Assembly: GCA_963663635.2 (NCBI GenBank)
Contig: CAXXMY010000015.1
Location: 62,001 to 126,000 of the forward strand
Direction of reading: 5' to 3'
DNA: 64,000 nucleotides
Source: Poriferisodalis sp963663635
GTDB lineage: Bacteria; Actinomycetota; Acidimicrobiia; Acidimicrobiales; Poriferisodalaceae
The position numbers and the translations under genes were made by a program. Below the pieces are notes generated by a model. It did no database searches. It was given only the letters and a program-made list of their open reading frames with translations, and was not told the origin of the DNA. Positions 53,898 through 62,874 of the stretch are shown here, in pieces (the first letter of the stretch is position 1; each line of letters begins with the position of its first letter).

Positions 53898-56537
53898 GTG
53901 CTGAAGCTCGCCCTGCGGAACCTGTTCGAAAAGAAGATCCGCTTCGCGCTCACGACGATGTCCGTGGTCATGGGCGTGATGTTCGTCGTCGGATCGTTCG
54001 TGCTCACCGACAGCCTGCGATCCGCGTTCGGCGATCTGGCCCAGGACATTGCCGGTGAGACCGACCTGACGGTGCGGGCGTTCCAGGACATCGGCACCGA
54101 GGCCGATCGTCCGACGGTGCCCGACTCGCTGATGGCAGAGATTGCCGCAGTCGACGGCGTGGCCGAAGTTGTCGGCAACGTCGCGGCGCTGAACGTCGTC
54201 ATCATCGACGACGAGGGAGTGTCCATCCGTCCGCAAGGGCCACCAGCGCTCGGACTCAGCTTCTCGCCGCAAAACCTCTACGTGATCGAAGGACGAGAGC
54301 CGGCTGGCCCCGGCGAATTCGTCGTGGACGCCACGACGGTCGAGCGGAACAACCTGGTCGTCGGGGAGACCTACGACGTCCACGGCCCGATCAGCGCTCA
54401 GCCGTTCCGCTTGGTGGGCGTGTTCAACTTCGGCTCACCAGAGTCAAATACGAGTCTCGGTCAGACCATGTCGGTCTTCGAGCTGGGCACGGCGCAGCAG
54501 TTCCTGGGCTACGAAGACGAAGTCTCTGAGATCCGTATCGGGGTCGACTCCGGCGCCGATGCCGAAGAAGTTCGCTCATCGATTGAGGCGTTGCTGGCGA
54601 GCCATGCGGCCGAGGACCAATCAGACCCCTACGAAGTCATCACCCGCGAGGTCACCGCTGCGGAACAGCAGGATCAGTTCGACAGCGTCGTCGACATCTT
54701 CAGCGCGATTCTGCTGGTGTTCGCGTTTATCGCAGTGTTCGTGTCGGCGTTCATCATCAACAACACGTTCCAGATCATCGTGAGCCAGCGGGTGCGCGAG
54801 ATCGGGCTGTGGCGGGCGATCGGGGTAACGCCCCAACAGGTGTCGCGCTCGATCGTCATCGAGTCGGCGCTCGTGGGTCTCATCAGCACGGCCATCGGCA
54901 TCGCGGGCGGCATGGTGCTCAGCGTCGTGATGCGCGCCGTGATCCGTGCGGGCGGATTCTCGCTGCCTGCTGGGCCGTTGGCGCTTCGCCCTCGCACGCT
55001 GGTGCTGGCGATCGTCATTGGATTCGGCGTCACGATGGCAGCCTCGATCGTTCCCGCTGTGCGTTCGCGGCGGATAGCGCCGGTTGCCGCCCTTGCGCAC
55101 GATTACCGCGTCGACACCGGCAGTTTGCGGCGCCGCATGTTCCTGGGCAGCGCCGTCATCGCCGCCGGCATCGTCTGCCTGGCGCTGGGCATGTTCGCCG
55201 ACCTCGATACCGAACCCGTGCTCGCACTCACCGGCGTCGGCGCGCTCGTCGCCTTCGTCGGCATCAACATCGCCAGCCCCGTCATCGCGCGACCGGTCGC
55301 GCGCGGGCTCGGCCGACCGATTCAGGCGCTGTTCGGCGTTCCGGGCAAGCTCGCCCGCGAGAACGCAGCGCGCAGCCCCCGGCGCACCGCATCGACTGCG
55401 GGAGCGCTGATGATCGGCTTGGCGCTTGTGTCGATGGCTGCGGTGGTGGGCGCATCGGTGCGCAAGACCGTGGTCGAGACGCTGTCCGACGCCGTGCGGT
55501 CCGACTACTTCATACAGCCAGAGCAAGTCGGTTTCGATCCGGCGGCCGGCTTCTCCGCGCAGGTGGCCGGCGACCTCGATGCGCTGGCGGTCATCGACAG
55601 CACCATTTCCGCCCGCGTGGCGTTCGGCGGCATGAACGTCGGCGGTGCCAGCCGGGACATCATCACGACCGACTTCGACGTGGTGGAGGATCACCTCGAC
55701 GGCGGCGTCGTCTCGGGCGGCTTCGCCGGCTCCGATCCGCGCACGAGCGTGGCGTTGCATGTCGACCCCGCCAGGGATCTGGACGTCGCGGTCGGGGACA
55801 CGCTGGAGGCGACGTTCCCCGACAACGAGACCGACACGCTGACGGTGGTGGCGATCTACACCGACGCGGTCATCTACGGCAACTGGGTCATTGACAACGT
55901 CCTGTGGGACGAGCACTTCGGGCGTCGCGACGTCCGATTCGTGAGCGTGACTGTCGCGGGCATGCGCGAGCTGACGGCGGACAACTCTCCCGAGCTGAGC
56001 ACGGAGGCGTTGGCGCAGCGCCGCTCCGATCTGCTCGAACGCAGCCGCGTTGAGGTGGACCGGGTGATGGCGGGGTACCCGGGCCTCAAAGCGGAGAACC
56101 GGGCGGAATTCCGCGAGAGCCAGGAGCAACTGCTGAACTCCTTCCTTGCAACGATCACCGGGCTGCTGGGGCTCGCGCTGGTGATCGCGCTGGTGGGCAT
56201 CACCAACACGCTGGCGCTGTCGGTGTTCGAGCGCACTCGCGAGATCGGCCTGCTGCGCGCCGTGGGCATGACCCGTCGGCAGCTGCGCCGGGCGGTGCGG
56301 TGGGAGGCGGCCATCGTGGCCACGTTCGGCGGGCTGCTCGGAGTCGCAGTCGGCGTGGTGCTGGGCATCGCAGCCGCCCTGGCGATGCCCGACTCGTTCG
56401 TCACGGGTGTCGATGTGCCCGTCGGCTCGCTCGTGATCTACGTCGTCGTCGCCGGGTTGGCCGGCCTGCTGGCGGCCGTGCTGCCGGCCCGGCGAGCGGG
56501 GCGCATGAACATCCTCGACGCAATCGCGCACGAGTAG
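53898..56537 (+). CDS. FtsX-family ABC permease (second)
   Basis: An 879-residue paralogue of the preceding permease with the same layout: first helix (FALTTMSVVMGVMFVVGSFVLT), external domain, FtsX block (FAFIAVFVSAFIINNTFQIIV with REIGLWRAIGVT), central helix pair, second external domain, and a C-terminal FtsX block (ALSVFERTREIGLLRAVGMT). The opening FEKKIRFALTTMSVVMG aligns with ANKIRFALTASTITIG of the first. Two distinct permeases next to one ATPase suggest a heterodimer or two alternative transporters. GTG 53898 follows AGGAAAGG. Confidence 0.9.
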   Translation: MLKLALRNLFEKKIRFALTTMSVVMGVMFVVGSFVLTDSLRSAFGDLAQDIAGETDLTVRAFQDIGTEADRPTVPDSLMAEIAAVDGVAEVVGNVAALNVVIIDDEGVSIRPQGPPALGLSFSPQNLYVIEGREPAGPGEFVVDATTVERNNLVVGETYDVHGPISAQPFRLVGVFNFGSPESNTSLGQTMSVFELGTAQQFLGYEDEVSEIRIGVDSGADAEEVRSSIEALLASHAAEDQSDPYEVITREVTAAEQQDQFDSVVDIFSAILLVFAFIAVFVSAFIINNTFQIIVSQRVREIGLWRAIGVTPQQVSRSIVIESALVGLISTAIGIAGGMVLSVVMRAVIRAGGFSLPAGPLALRPRTLVLAIVIGFGVTMAASIVPAVRSRRIAPVAALAHDYRVDTGSLRRRMFLGSAVIAAGIVCLALGMFADLDTEPVLALTGVGALVAFVGINIASPVIARPVARGLGRPIQALFGVPGKLARENAARSPRRTASTAGALMIGLALVSMAAVVGASVRKTVVETLSDAVRSDYFIQPEQVGFDPAAGFSAQVAGDLDALAVIDSTISARVAFGGMNVGGASRDIITTDFDVVEDHLDGGVVSGGFAGSDPRTSVALHVDPARDLDVAVGDTLEATFPDNETDTLTVVAIYTDAVIYGNWVIDNVLWDEHFGRRDVRFVSVTVAGMRELTADNSPELSTEALAQRRSDLLERSRVEVDRVMAGYPGLKAENRAEFRESQEQLLNSFLATITGLLGLALVIALVGITNTLALSVFERTREIGLLRAVGMTRRQLRRAVRWEAAIVATFGGLLGVAVGVVLGIAAALAMPDSFVTGVDVPVGSLVIYVVVAGLAGLLAAVLPARRAGRMNILDAIAHE

Positions 56538-56617
56538 TTCCAGCCCGGCTGCGCTGTCGTGCTGACGAATCGCTGCGCCGCCGCTCGGTCTCTCACGAGG
56601 TGGCCGCGGCCCGTTTC

Positions 56618-56623
56618 TACACT
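56618..56623 (+). promoter_or_regulatory. Putative -10 for a leaderless cyclase mRNA
   Basis: TACACT, six bases before the second ATG (56630) and three before the first (56627). The spacing rule favours 56630. Confidence 0.5.
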
Positions 56624-56629
56624 GTCATG

Positions 56630-59600
56630 ATGACTTGCCCGGCGTGCGCGACAGAAGTGCCGCCGGGTGCACGCTTTTGCCCGAGCTGCGGCAACCTGTT
56701 GGTTCAGACCGAGGAACGTCGCGTCGTCACGGTGCTGTTCAGCGATCTCGTCGGATTCACCTCGATGGGCGAAGGGGCTGACCCTGAAGAGCTGAAGCAT
56801 TTGGTGGATCGGTGCTTCCAACGGCTCGTGGCCGACGTCACTGCGTTCGGCGGCACGATCGACAAGATCATCGGCGACGCCATCTTGGCGCTGTTCGGCG
56901 CGCCGACCGCTCACGAGGATGATCCCGAGCGCGCACTGCGGGCCGCGTTCCGAATGCGCCGCTCGCTGGAGGACTTCAACGTCGAGCGCGATTTGAACCT
57001 GCAAATGCGCATCGGCATCAACACCGGCGAGGTGCTCGTGGGGGCGCTGCGAGCCGGCGGCGACTACACCGCCATGGGCGACACGGTCAACATCGCCAGT
57101 CGGCTGCAGAGCATCGCCGAAGCCGGCGAAGTTCTGGTGGGGGGAGCCACTCACGCAGCCACGGCGGCCGTCGTGGAGTACACGTCCCGGGGCGAGACAG
57201 GCCTGCGGGGACGTGACGAACCGGTGGATGTGTTCGTGGCCAGCGGCGAGATGGCACCGCCGGGGCGCCGCCGCAGCGCGTCATTGTCACCGCTGGTCGG
57301 GCGTGAATTGGAGTACGCGCTGCTGCAATCTGCTCTTGACACCTCTGTTGCTCGCCGCCGCGCCCAGCTGGTCCAGATCGTCGCAGAGGCCGGCATGGGC
57401 AAAACCCGGCTCGCGCGCGAGGCGGCCGCAGAAGCCGAGGCGCGCCATGGTGCGATCGTGCTCGAGAGCATGGCGCTGCCCTACGACGAGACGAATCCGC
57501 TGCGCTGCATCGGCGATGCCATCGCGAGTGCTGCGGGCGTCGGCAGCGACGACTCCACGGTGGTCGCGACGCGGCGCATCTCGTCACTGGTGGCCGATGT
57601 GCTGCAACCGCAGTCTGCTGATTTCTCTGAGTCGGGGAGCTACGAGGAGATCGACGAGATCACCGATGTCGTGCTGGCGGTGCTGGGCCGCGTCGGCACG
57701 GGCGACGCCGCCGAGATCGAATGGCGTGCCGAAGCCACCTTGCGATCGTTGCGCCGGTTCCTCGGAGCGCTCGCCCGCCGCCGACCTGTCGTGCTGCTGC
57801 TCAGCGACGTGCACTGGGCGGACGAACGGCTGCTTCTGCTGCTCGAACAGCTGCTGGCGTCGCTGGCGGCACTGCCGTTTGTCGCCATCACGACTGCCCG
57901 CTGGACCGTGGACGAACAGCGCTGGCAGGTGCCTCCGGGCCGCCATAGCACCGTCGTGCTCAACCTCGATCCGCTCAACCGGGAGGCCACAGCGGAGCTG
58001 GTCGCCGAGCTGCTCGGGGCCAATGTGCAACCGCACATCGCCGACCAGCTCTACGAGCGCAGCGGCGGCAACCCGTTCTTCCTCGAAGAGATCAGCATGC
58101 TGCTTCGTGAAACCGGCGTCGTGGGGCCCGGCGCGCGGTCTGACCATGAAGAGCGCTCGATAGCCGAGCTGCCCGACACGCTGCGCGGTCTCGTGGCTGC
58201 GCGCCTCGACGCGCTGAGTGCTCCCGAGCGCCGCTTGGTGGACGCGGCATCGGTGTTCGGCGGCGGCGGTTCGATCGCCGATCTGCTGGCAATGACCGCG
58301 CCCGAGGTCGAAGCCGACCTCGACGCCGAGCCACATCGCGCCGACCAGCAGCGCGCCGAGCCACATCGCGCCGAGCCACATCGCGACAGCGTCTTCCAGC
58401 GCCTCGTGGACAAGGACATCCTCACTCGGGAAGCCGATTCGTGGACCTTCCGCAGCGATGTGGTGCGCGACGTTGCCTACAGCATGCTCACCAAGGTGGC
58501 GCGAGCCGAGCGCCATCTCGATGTCGCAATGTGGCTTGCGCAACATCGAGATGGTCCATCCGGCGAGTCGATCGGCGTGATTGCCGACCACTTTGGCTCG
58601 GCTGTCGAGCTGGGCGCGGGCGACAAGGCCAAACGCGCTGACTCCGCCGCAGCCGAGATCGCCGGACCCGGCCACGCCGCCACCAGGCGCAGCGACGAAG
58701 ACCTCTTCTTGGGCGGCATGACCGAAGTCGCCATCGAATGGCTGGGACGGGCCGGCAAATGGGCCGCCGCGCGTGACAGTCACTATGCGGCTGCGCAGTT
58801 CTACCAGCGAGCCATCGAATTGCTGGGTGACGCCGATCCACGTCTCATCGATATGGCGCTGGGCCGCGCCGCCGCACGCCTGCGCCTTGGCGAGCTGCAC
58901 GGCGCGCGCGCCGACGCGGAGCTGGCCCGCGCGCTCGCGACGCTCGACGGCAACCGCATCGCAGCAGCACATGGCCTGCGGGTGCTGGGCGAGATAGCGC
59001 TCGCCGAGGACGATCACGCCGCCGCCGACAAGCTGCTGGCCGACGCGCTGAATCAGTTCCGCACCATGGGCGAGGTGCGAGAGGCAGCCGAGACGCTGCG
59101 GCTGCGGGGGCTTGCCTCGCTGCGCGGCGGTGATTACGGGCGCGCCGACCGCTACATCAACGAGGCAAACGGCACGTTCGGACACCTCGGCGACGAGATC
59201 GGTGCGGCGTGGTGCCTGCAGAACCTGGCCTGGCTGTCGTTCGAGCAAGGCCTGATCGCCGAGGCCGGTGATCGACTGCACACCGCCATCGAGCGATTCA
59301 GCGAGCTGGGCGACACGCTCGGGTTGACGACCGCCCAAGGTCTGCTGGCCTTCCTTCGATTCCACGCGGGCCAGCGCGACGAGGCCGAGGACTTGGCCCG
59401 CTCGGTGCACGCCATCGCGCACGAGCGGGGCGAGCGATTCACCGAGGCGATGATGGATTTGCTGCTTGCATCGCTGGGCCTGTGGTCCGGGCGGGCGTTG
59501 GCGGCGGTCGACCGGGCCCGTGCGGCCGAACAGGTCTTCCGCCAGGTGCACAGCGACTTCGGCGTTGTGCAGGCGCTGGGCCTGCTGGGCCGGTCCTTTG

Positions 59601-60430
59601 CCGCGGTCGGCGAGCTGCAGCGCAGCCGCGCCGTGCTCGCGGAGTGCTTCCAGCGGGCGACCGATATGCCCGGCCGACCGCTCGAGGGCTTCGCGCGTGC
59701 CGTTCGTGCCGGTGCCGCCGTGCAGATGGGCAGCCCCGAGACGGTGATGGAGGATCTGCTGCGGGCGGGCTGGGACGCCCGATCGGGCTTCGACGATCAC
59801 GCTGCGCCCTCGGTGCCCGTCCGCTCAGGACCGAACGAGCGAACCGCGGTCATCGGTTTGCTCGACTTGGAGGTTTCGCTCGGGCTGGCGCTGCTGCAGT
59901 ACGGACGTCCCGCCGATGCGGTTGCCGCGCTCGAAGCGGTACCCGTCGACGAGAAGCTGCCGTCGACGTATCTCAACTCGAGCCTGGCGCTGGCGTACGT
60001 CGCGGTTGGCCGAACCGCTGAGGCGCTGGAACGATCCCGGGCGGCGATGGCCAGCGGCACCGGCACGTATCTCGACGTGCGCACCGCATTGGTGGCTCGA
60101 GCGCTGGCACACGCACGCGACGCAGATCGCCCCGCGATGGAGGCTGCCTTCGAGCAGGTCATGAACATCATCGACGCCACCGACAGCCGGCTCAGCCAGA
60201 CCGTCGTGCGTCTTGCTCGGGCGATCGGGCACGAAGCCTTCGACGCTCCCGACACTGCCGAACTGCGGGCCGAGACCGAGGTCGCCATCATTCAGCTCGG
60301 CGCTCGCCCGACTGGCTGGGAGACCGCATTCCGGCTGGCCGCCGGACTCAGCGCAATAACTTCTGTGGTCAGCGGCCCACTGCCCGAGGCGATTCCGTAC
60401 CCGGGCATCTCCGATCAGCCGCGTCACTAG
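56630..60430 (+). CDS. Zinc-ribbon/class III adenylate cyclase/AAA ATPase/TPR signalling protein
   Basis: A 1266-residue multidomain protein. Residues 1-22 form a zinc ribbon (CPACATEVPPGARFCPSCG). The class III cyclase domain fills about 28-190: metal Asp39 in VLFSDLVGFTSM, second metal Asp83 in GTIDKIIGDAILALFGAP, 44 residues apart as in active enzymes, then GDTVNIASRLQ with the transition-state Asn and Arg. An STAND/MalT-like ATPase follows, with Walker A AEAGMGKTR near 253 and VVLLLSDVHWADER as Walker B. A long TPR-type helical region runs from about 690 to 1200. A 15-bp repeat (58328-58387) codes the linker AEPHR. It resembles the large mycobacterial cyclase-ATPase regulators, but the DNA-binding domain often found at their end is absent. 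Confidence 0.88.
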   Translation: MTCPACATEVPPGARFCPSCGNLLVQTEERRVVTVLFSDLVGFTSMGEGADPEELKHLVDRCFQRLVADVTAFGGTIDKIIGDAILALFGAPTAHEDDPERALRAAFRMRRSLEDFNVERDLNLQMRIGINTGEVLVGALRAGGDYTAMGDTVNIASRLQSIAEAGEVLVGGATHAATAAVVEYTSRGETGLRGRDEPVDVFVASGEMAPPGRRRSASLSPLVGRELEYALLQSALDTSVARRRAQLVQIVAEAGMGKTRLAREAAAEAEARHGAIVLESMALPYDETNPLRCIGDAIASAAGVGSDDSTVVATRRISSLVADVLQPQSADFSESGSYEEIDEITDVVLAVLGRVGTGDAAEIEWRAEATLRSLRRFLGALARRRPVVLLLSDVHWADERLLLLLEQLLASLAALPFVAITTARWTVDEQRWQVPPGRHSTVVLNLDPLNREATAELVAELLGANVQPHIADQLYERSGGNPFFLEEISMLLRETGVVGPGARSDHEERSIAELPDTLRGLVAARLDALSAPERRLVDAASVFGGGGSIADLLAMTAPEVEADLDAEPHRADQQRAEPHRAEPHRDSVFQRLVDKDILTREADSWTFRSDVVRDVAYSMLTKVARAERHLDVAMWLAQHRDGPSGESIGVIADHFGSAVELGAGDKAKRADSAAAEIAGPGHAATRRSDEDLFLGGMTEVAIEWLGRAGKWAAARDSHYAAAQFYQRAIELLGDADPRLIDMALGRAAARLRLGELHGARADAELARALATLDGNRIAAAHGLRVLGEIALAEDDHAAADKLLADALNQFRTMGEVREAAETLRLRGLASLRGGDYGRADRYINEANGTFGHLGDEIGAAWCLQNLAWLSFEQGLIAEAGDRLHTAIERFSELGDTLGLTTAQGLLAFLRFHAGQRDEAEDLARSVHAIAHERGERFTEAMMDLLLASLGLWSGRALAAVDRARAAEQVFRQVHSDFGVVQALGLLGRSFAAVGELQRSRAVLAECFQRATDMPGRPLEGFARAVRAGAAVQMGSPETVMEDLLRAGWDARSGFDDHAAPSVPVRSGPNERTAVIGLLDLEVSLGLALLQYGRPADAVAALEAVPVDEKLPSTYLNSSLALAYVAVGRTAEALERSRAAMASGTGTYLDVRTALVARALAHARDADRPAMEAAFEQVMNIIDATDSRLSQTVVRLARAIGHEAFDAPDTAELRAETEVAIIQLGARPTGWETAFRLAAGLSAITSVVSGPLPEAIPYPGISDQPRH
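58328..58387 (+). repeat. 15-bp imperfect tandem repeat in the cyclase gene
   Basis: gagccacatcgcgcc at 58328, 58358 and (with one change) 58373, with a divergent unit at 58343. It encodes a charged EPHRA linker after the ATPase domain. Confidence 0.9.
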
Positions 60431-60436
60431 GGCCGG

Positions 60437-60442
60437 TAGTGT
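60437..60442 (+). promoter_or_regulatory. Putative -10 for a leaderless mRNA of the B12-binding gene
   Basis: TAGTGT, six bases before ATG 60449. Confidence 0.5.
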
Positions 60443-60448
60443 CGCCGC

Positions 60449-60865
60449 ATGTCCCCACCTGCCGACCGAGTGCTGGTCACCAAGATCGGACTCGACGGGC
60501 ACGACCGCGGCGTGAAGGTGGTCGCGCGCATGCTGCGCGACGCCGGATTCGAAGTCATCTACACGGGCCTGTTCCAGACGCCGCAGAGCGTCGTGGCGGC
60601 CGCAATCGACGAGGACGTGGACGCCATCGGTGTCTCGATGCTGTCGGGGGCTCACGAGGCGCTCGTGCCGCTCGTCACTGCGGGTCTGGCCGAAGCGGGC
60701 GCCGACATCCCGGTGATCCTGGGCGGCATCGTCCCCGACGGAGACCGCGAATCCATGCAACTAGCCGGTGTCGCGGCGGTGATGACTCCAGGCGCTACGT
60801 CGGCAGAAGTGGTCGCCGCAGTGCGTGACGCAATCGATCGCTCCCGTGCCGCCCGCAGCAAGTAG
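60449..60865 (+). CDS. Stand-alone cobalamin-binding domain protein (mutase small-subunit type)
   Basis: A 138-residue protein that equals the B12-binding domain of methylmalonyl-CoA-type mutases. RVLVTKIGLDGHDRGVKVV contains the D-x-H-x-x-G motif whose His replaces dimethylbenzimidazole on cobalt; VIYTGLFQTPQSVV, IGVSMLSGAHEAL (SxL) and VILGGIVPDGD (GG) are the other cobalamin contacts. The catalytic TIM-barrel subunit is not nearby, so it could partner with an IcmA/MCM-like large subunit elsewhere or be a carrier. The next gene is a 3-hydroxybutyryl-CoA dehydrogenase with its own promoter. Confidence 0.88.
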   Translation: MSPPADRVLVTKIGLDGHDRGVKVVARMLRDAGFEVIYTGLFQTPQSVVAAAIDEDVDAIGVSMLSGAHEALVPLVTAGLAEAGADIPVILGGIVPDGDRESMQLAGVAAVMTPGATSAEVVAAVRDAIDRSRAARSK

Positions 60866-60900
60866 CAGCCGGCGGCGCTCCGCGAATTGGGGCGGACCGG

Positions 60901-60906
60901 TAGATT
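60901..60906 (+). promoter_or_regulatory. Putative -10 for a leaderless hydroxybutyryl-CoA dehydrogenase mRNA
   Basis: TAGATT, six bases before GTG 60913. Confidence 0.5.
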
Positions 60907-60912
60907 GCCCCC

Positions 60913-61788
60913 GTGTCTCGGGAGAACGGGCCTATGGAGAAAATTGGGGTGGTGGGCTGCGGCCTGATGGGGTCCGGCATCGCCGAAGTGGCTGCTCGCA
61001 GCGGTTGCGACGTCAAAGTCGTCGAAGTCAACGACGAAGCGCTGGCGACCGGCATGGCTCGCATCGAGCGCAGCTTGAACCGTGCCGTCAACACCGGGAA
61101 GCTGGACGAGGCCGGGCGCGAGGCGACGCTCGGCGCCATCTCGTTCTCCGAAGACCTCGACGACCTGGCCGACCGCGAGTTCGTCATCGAGGCGATCGTG
61201 GAGTCCGAGGCCGCCAAGCTCGACGTCTTCGAGCATCTGTCGAAAGTGCTGGTGGACCCGAACGCGGTGATGGCGTCCAACACGTCAGCCATCCCGATCA
61301 TGAAGCTGGCCATGGCCACCGACCGGCCCTCGCAAGTCATCGGCATGCACTTCTTCAACCCGGTGCCCATCATGGGCCTCGTCGAGGTGATCTCGTCGCT
61401 GCTGACGGCCGAGGAGACTGCCGCGAAGTGCCGGGCGTTCGCAACGGATCGGCTTGGCAAGCGGGTGGTGGACAGCGGGGACCGGGCCGGATTCGTGGTC
61501 AACGCCCTGCTGATCCCGTACATCCTGTCTGCGGTGCGAATGCTGGAGTCGGGCTTCGCCTCCACCGACGACATCGATGCCGGCATGGTGCTCGGCTGCA
61601 ACCACCCGATGGGCCCGCTGGCGCTGTGCGACCTCATCGGACTCGACACCACCATGGCCGTGGCCGAATCGCTGTACGAGGAATTCCGCGAGCAGCTCTA
61701 CGCGCCCCCTCCGATGCTCAGCCGCATGTGCGACGCCGGTCTGCTGGGTCGAAAGTCCGGCCGGGGCTTCTACACCTACGGCAGCTAG
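60913..61788 (+). CDS. 3-hydroxybutyryl-CoA dehydrogenase
   Basis: NAD(P)-dependent oxidation of 3-hydroxybutyryl-CoA or its reverse. It is 291 residues, a standard single-domain-pair enzyme (Hbd/FadB2/PaaH). Rossmann loop IGVVGCGLMGSGIAEVAARSG; VIGMHFFNPVPIMGLVEVI with the catalytic His; the Glu of the dyad is expected in the LVEVI context; C-terminal DLIGLDTTMAVAESLYEEF and GLLGRKSGRGFYTY. GTG 60913 is fixed by the promoter box. It is a different branch from the larger dehydrogenase at 4.9 kb, so the two probably serve different chain lengths or routes. Confidence 0.92.
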   Translation: MSRENGPMEKIGVVGCGLMGSGIAEVAARSGCDVKVVEVNDEALATGMARIERSLNRAVNTGKLDEAGREATLGAISFSEDLDDLADREFVIEAIVESEAAKLDVFEHLSKVLVDPNAVMASNTSAIPIMKLAMATDRPSQVIGMHFFNPVPIMGLVEVISSLLTAEETAAKCRAFATDRLGKRVVDSGDRAGFVVNALLIPYILSAVRMLESGFASTDDIDAGMVLGCNHPMGPLALCDLIGLDTTMAVAESLYEEFREQLYAPPPMLSRMCDAGLLGRKSGRGFYTYGS

Positions 61789-61800
61789 CGATTCGACGGC

Positions 61801-62874
61801 GTGTCAGCGGGCACAGCGACCGACGAGGTGCCGGCCGGCATCAACGCAGCCTCTGTCAGCGCGTGGTTCGCGCAGAATGTCCCGCAGGCCGCTGCGCCGC
61901 TGCGGTTCGAGTTGATCGCAGGCGGGCGGTCGAACCTGACCTACCGGGTGCATTGCGCCGACGGCGACTCGGTGGTGCTGCGCCGTCCACCGCTGGGCCA
62001 TGTGCTGGCCACCGCGCACGACATGGGCCGCGAGCACAAGATCATCTCCGGTGTCGGGCTCACCGATATTCCCGTGCCGCGAACGATCGCACTCTGCGAC
62101 GACCCTGACGTCAACGATGCGCCGTTCTATGTCATGAGCTACGAACAGGGTGCAGTCCTGCATTCGGCGGACGAATCTGCACTGGTGCCCGACGCCGAGC
62201 GCATGCCGCTCAGCCGCCGGGTGGCCGATGTGCTGGCCGAGCTGCACGCGATCGAGCCTGACGATGTCGGCTTGGGTGACCTCGGTCGGCGCGAGGACTA
62301 CCTAGGCCGCCAGCTGCGGCGCTGGACCCGCCAATGGGAGCAGTCCAAGACGCGAGAGCTCCCGATCATGGACGAGGTCGCCGCAGTTCTGGCGGCCCGC
62401 AAACCCGACCAGATCGGGGCCGCGATCGTTCACGGCGACTACCGGTTGGGGAACATGCTGACTGGTGCCCGTCCGACTGGGCACTATCCGAATGGGCACT
62501 GGGGGATCGTCGCCGTGCTCGACTGGGAGCTGTGCACCCTCGGCGATCCGCTCGCAGATGTGGGCTTCCTCATGAACAACTGGGTGTCGCCCGACGAACC
62601 GTCTGCGGGCACCTCCGCGCCGACCCAAGCCGGCGGTTTCGCTTCGCGCACCCAGATGCTCGACTGGTACTGCGATGCATCTGGCCGCGATGTGTCCGGC
62701 GTCGAGTACTACCGCGCGTTCTCATACTGGCGATTGGCTGCTATATCCGAAGGTGTGCTGAACCGGTATCTGCACGGCGCCATGGCTGACGCGGAGGAGA
62801 CCGACACGAGTGTGTTCCGCGACTCGGTCGACTTCCTGTCGGCAAGCGCCGCCGAACGCCTCGCCATCCGCTGA
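61801..62874 (+). CDS. APH-family phosphotransferase
   Basis: A 357-residue kinase-fold protein of the aminoglycoside-phosphotransferase superfamily, in the group often fused to or encoded beside acyl-CoA dehydrogenases (ACAD10-type). The nucleotide loop IAGGRSNLTYRV, the substrate Lys/Arg region VVLRRPPLG, the catalytic loop AAIVHGDYRLGNML (Brenner motif HGDxxxxN) and the metal site AVLDWELCTLGDPLADVGFL are all intact. A role in 4-hydroxy-acyl-CoA phosphorylation is inferred from relatives. GTG 61801 is 12 bp after the previous gene, so it probably shares that message. Its stop overlaps the protease gene by one base. Confidence 0.87.
   Translation: MSAGTATDEVPAGINAASVSAWFAQNVPQAAAPLRFELIAGGRSNLTYRVHCADGDSVVLRRPPLGHVLATAHDMGREHKIISGVGLTDIPVPRTIALCDDPDVNDAPFYVMSYEQGAVLHSADESALVPDAERMPLSRRVADVLAELHAIEPDDVGLGDLGRREDYLGRQLRRWTRQWEQSKTRELPIMDEVAAVLAARKPDQIGAAIVHGDYRLGNMLTGARPTGHYPNGHWGIVAVLDWELCTLGDPLADVGFLMNNWVSPDEPSAGTSAPTQAGGFASRTQMLDWYCDASGRDVSGVEYYRAFSYWRLAAISEGVLNRYLHGAMADAEETDTSVFRDSVDFLSASAAERLAIR

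Noticed and set aside
52425..54383. 652-codon minus-strand frame across the two permeases
   Set aside because: Spans the gap between two real genes and has shadow composition.
57584..59800. 738-codon minus-strand frame inside the cyclase gene
   Set aside because: Antisense shadow; no motif.
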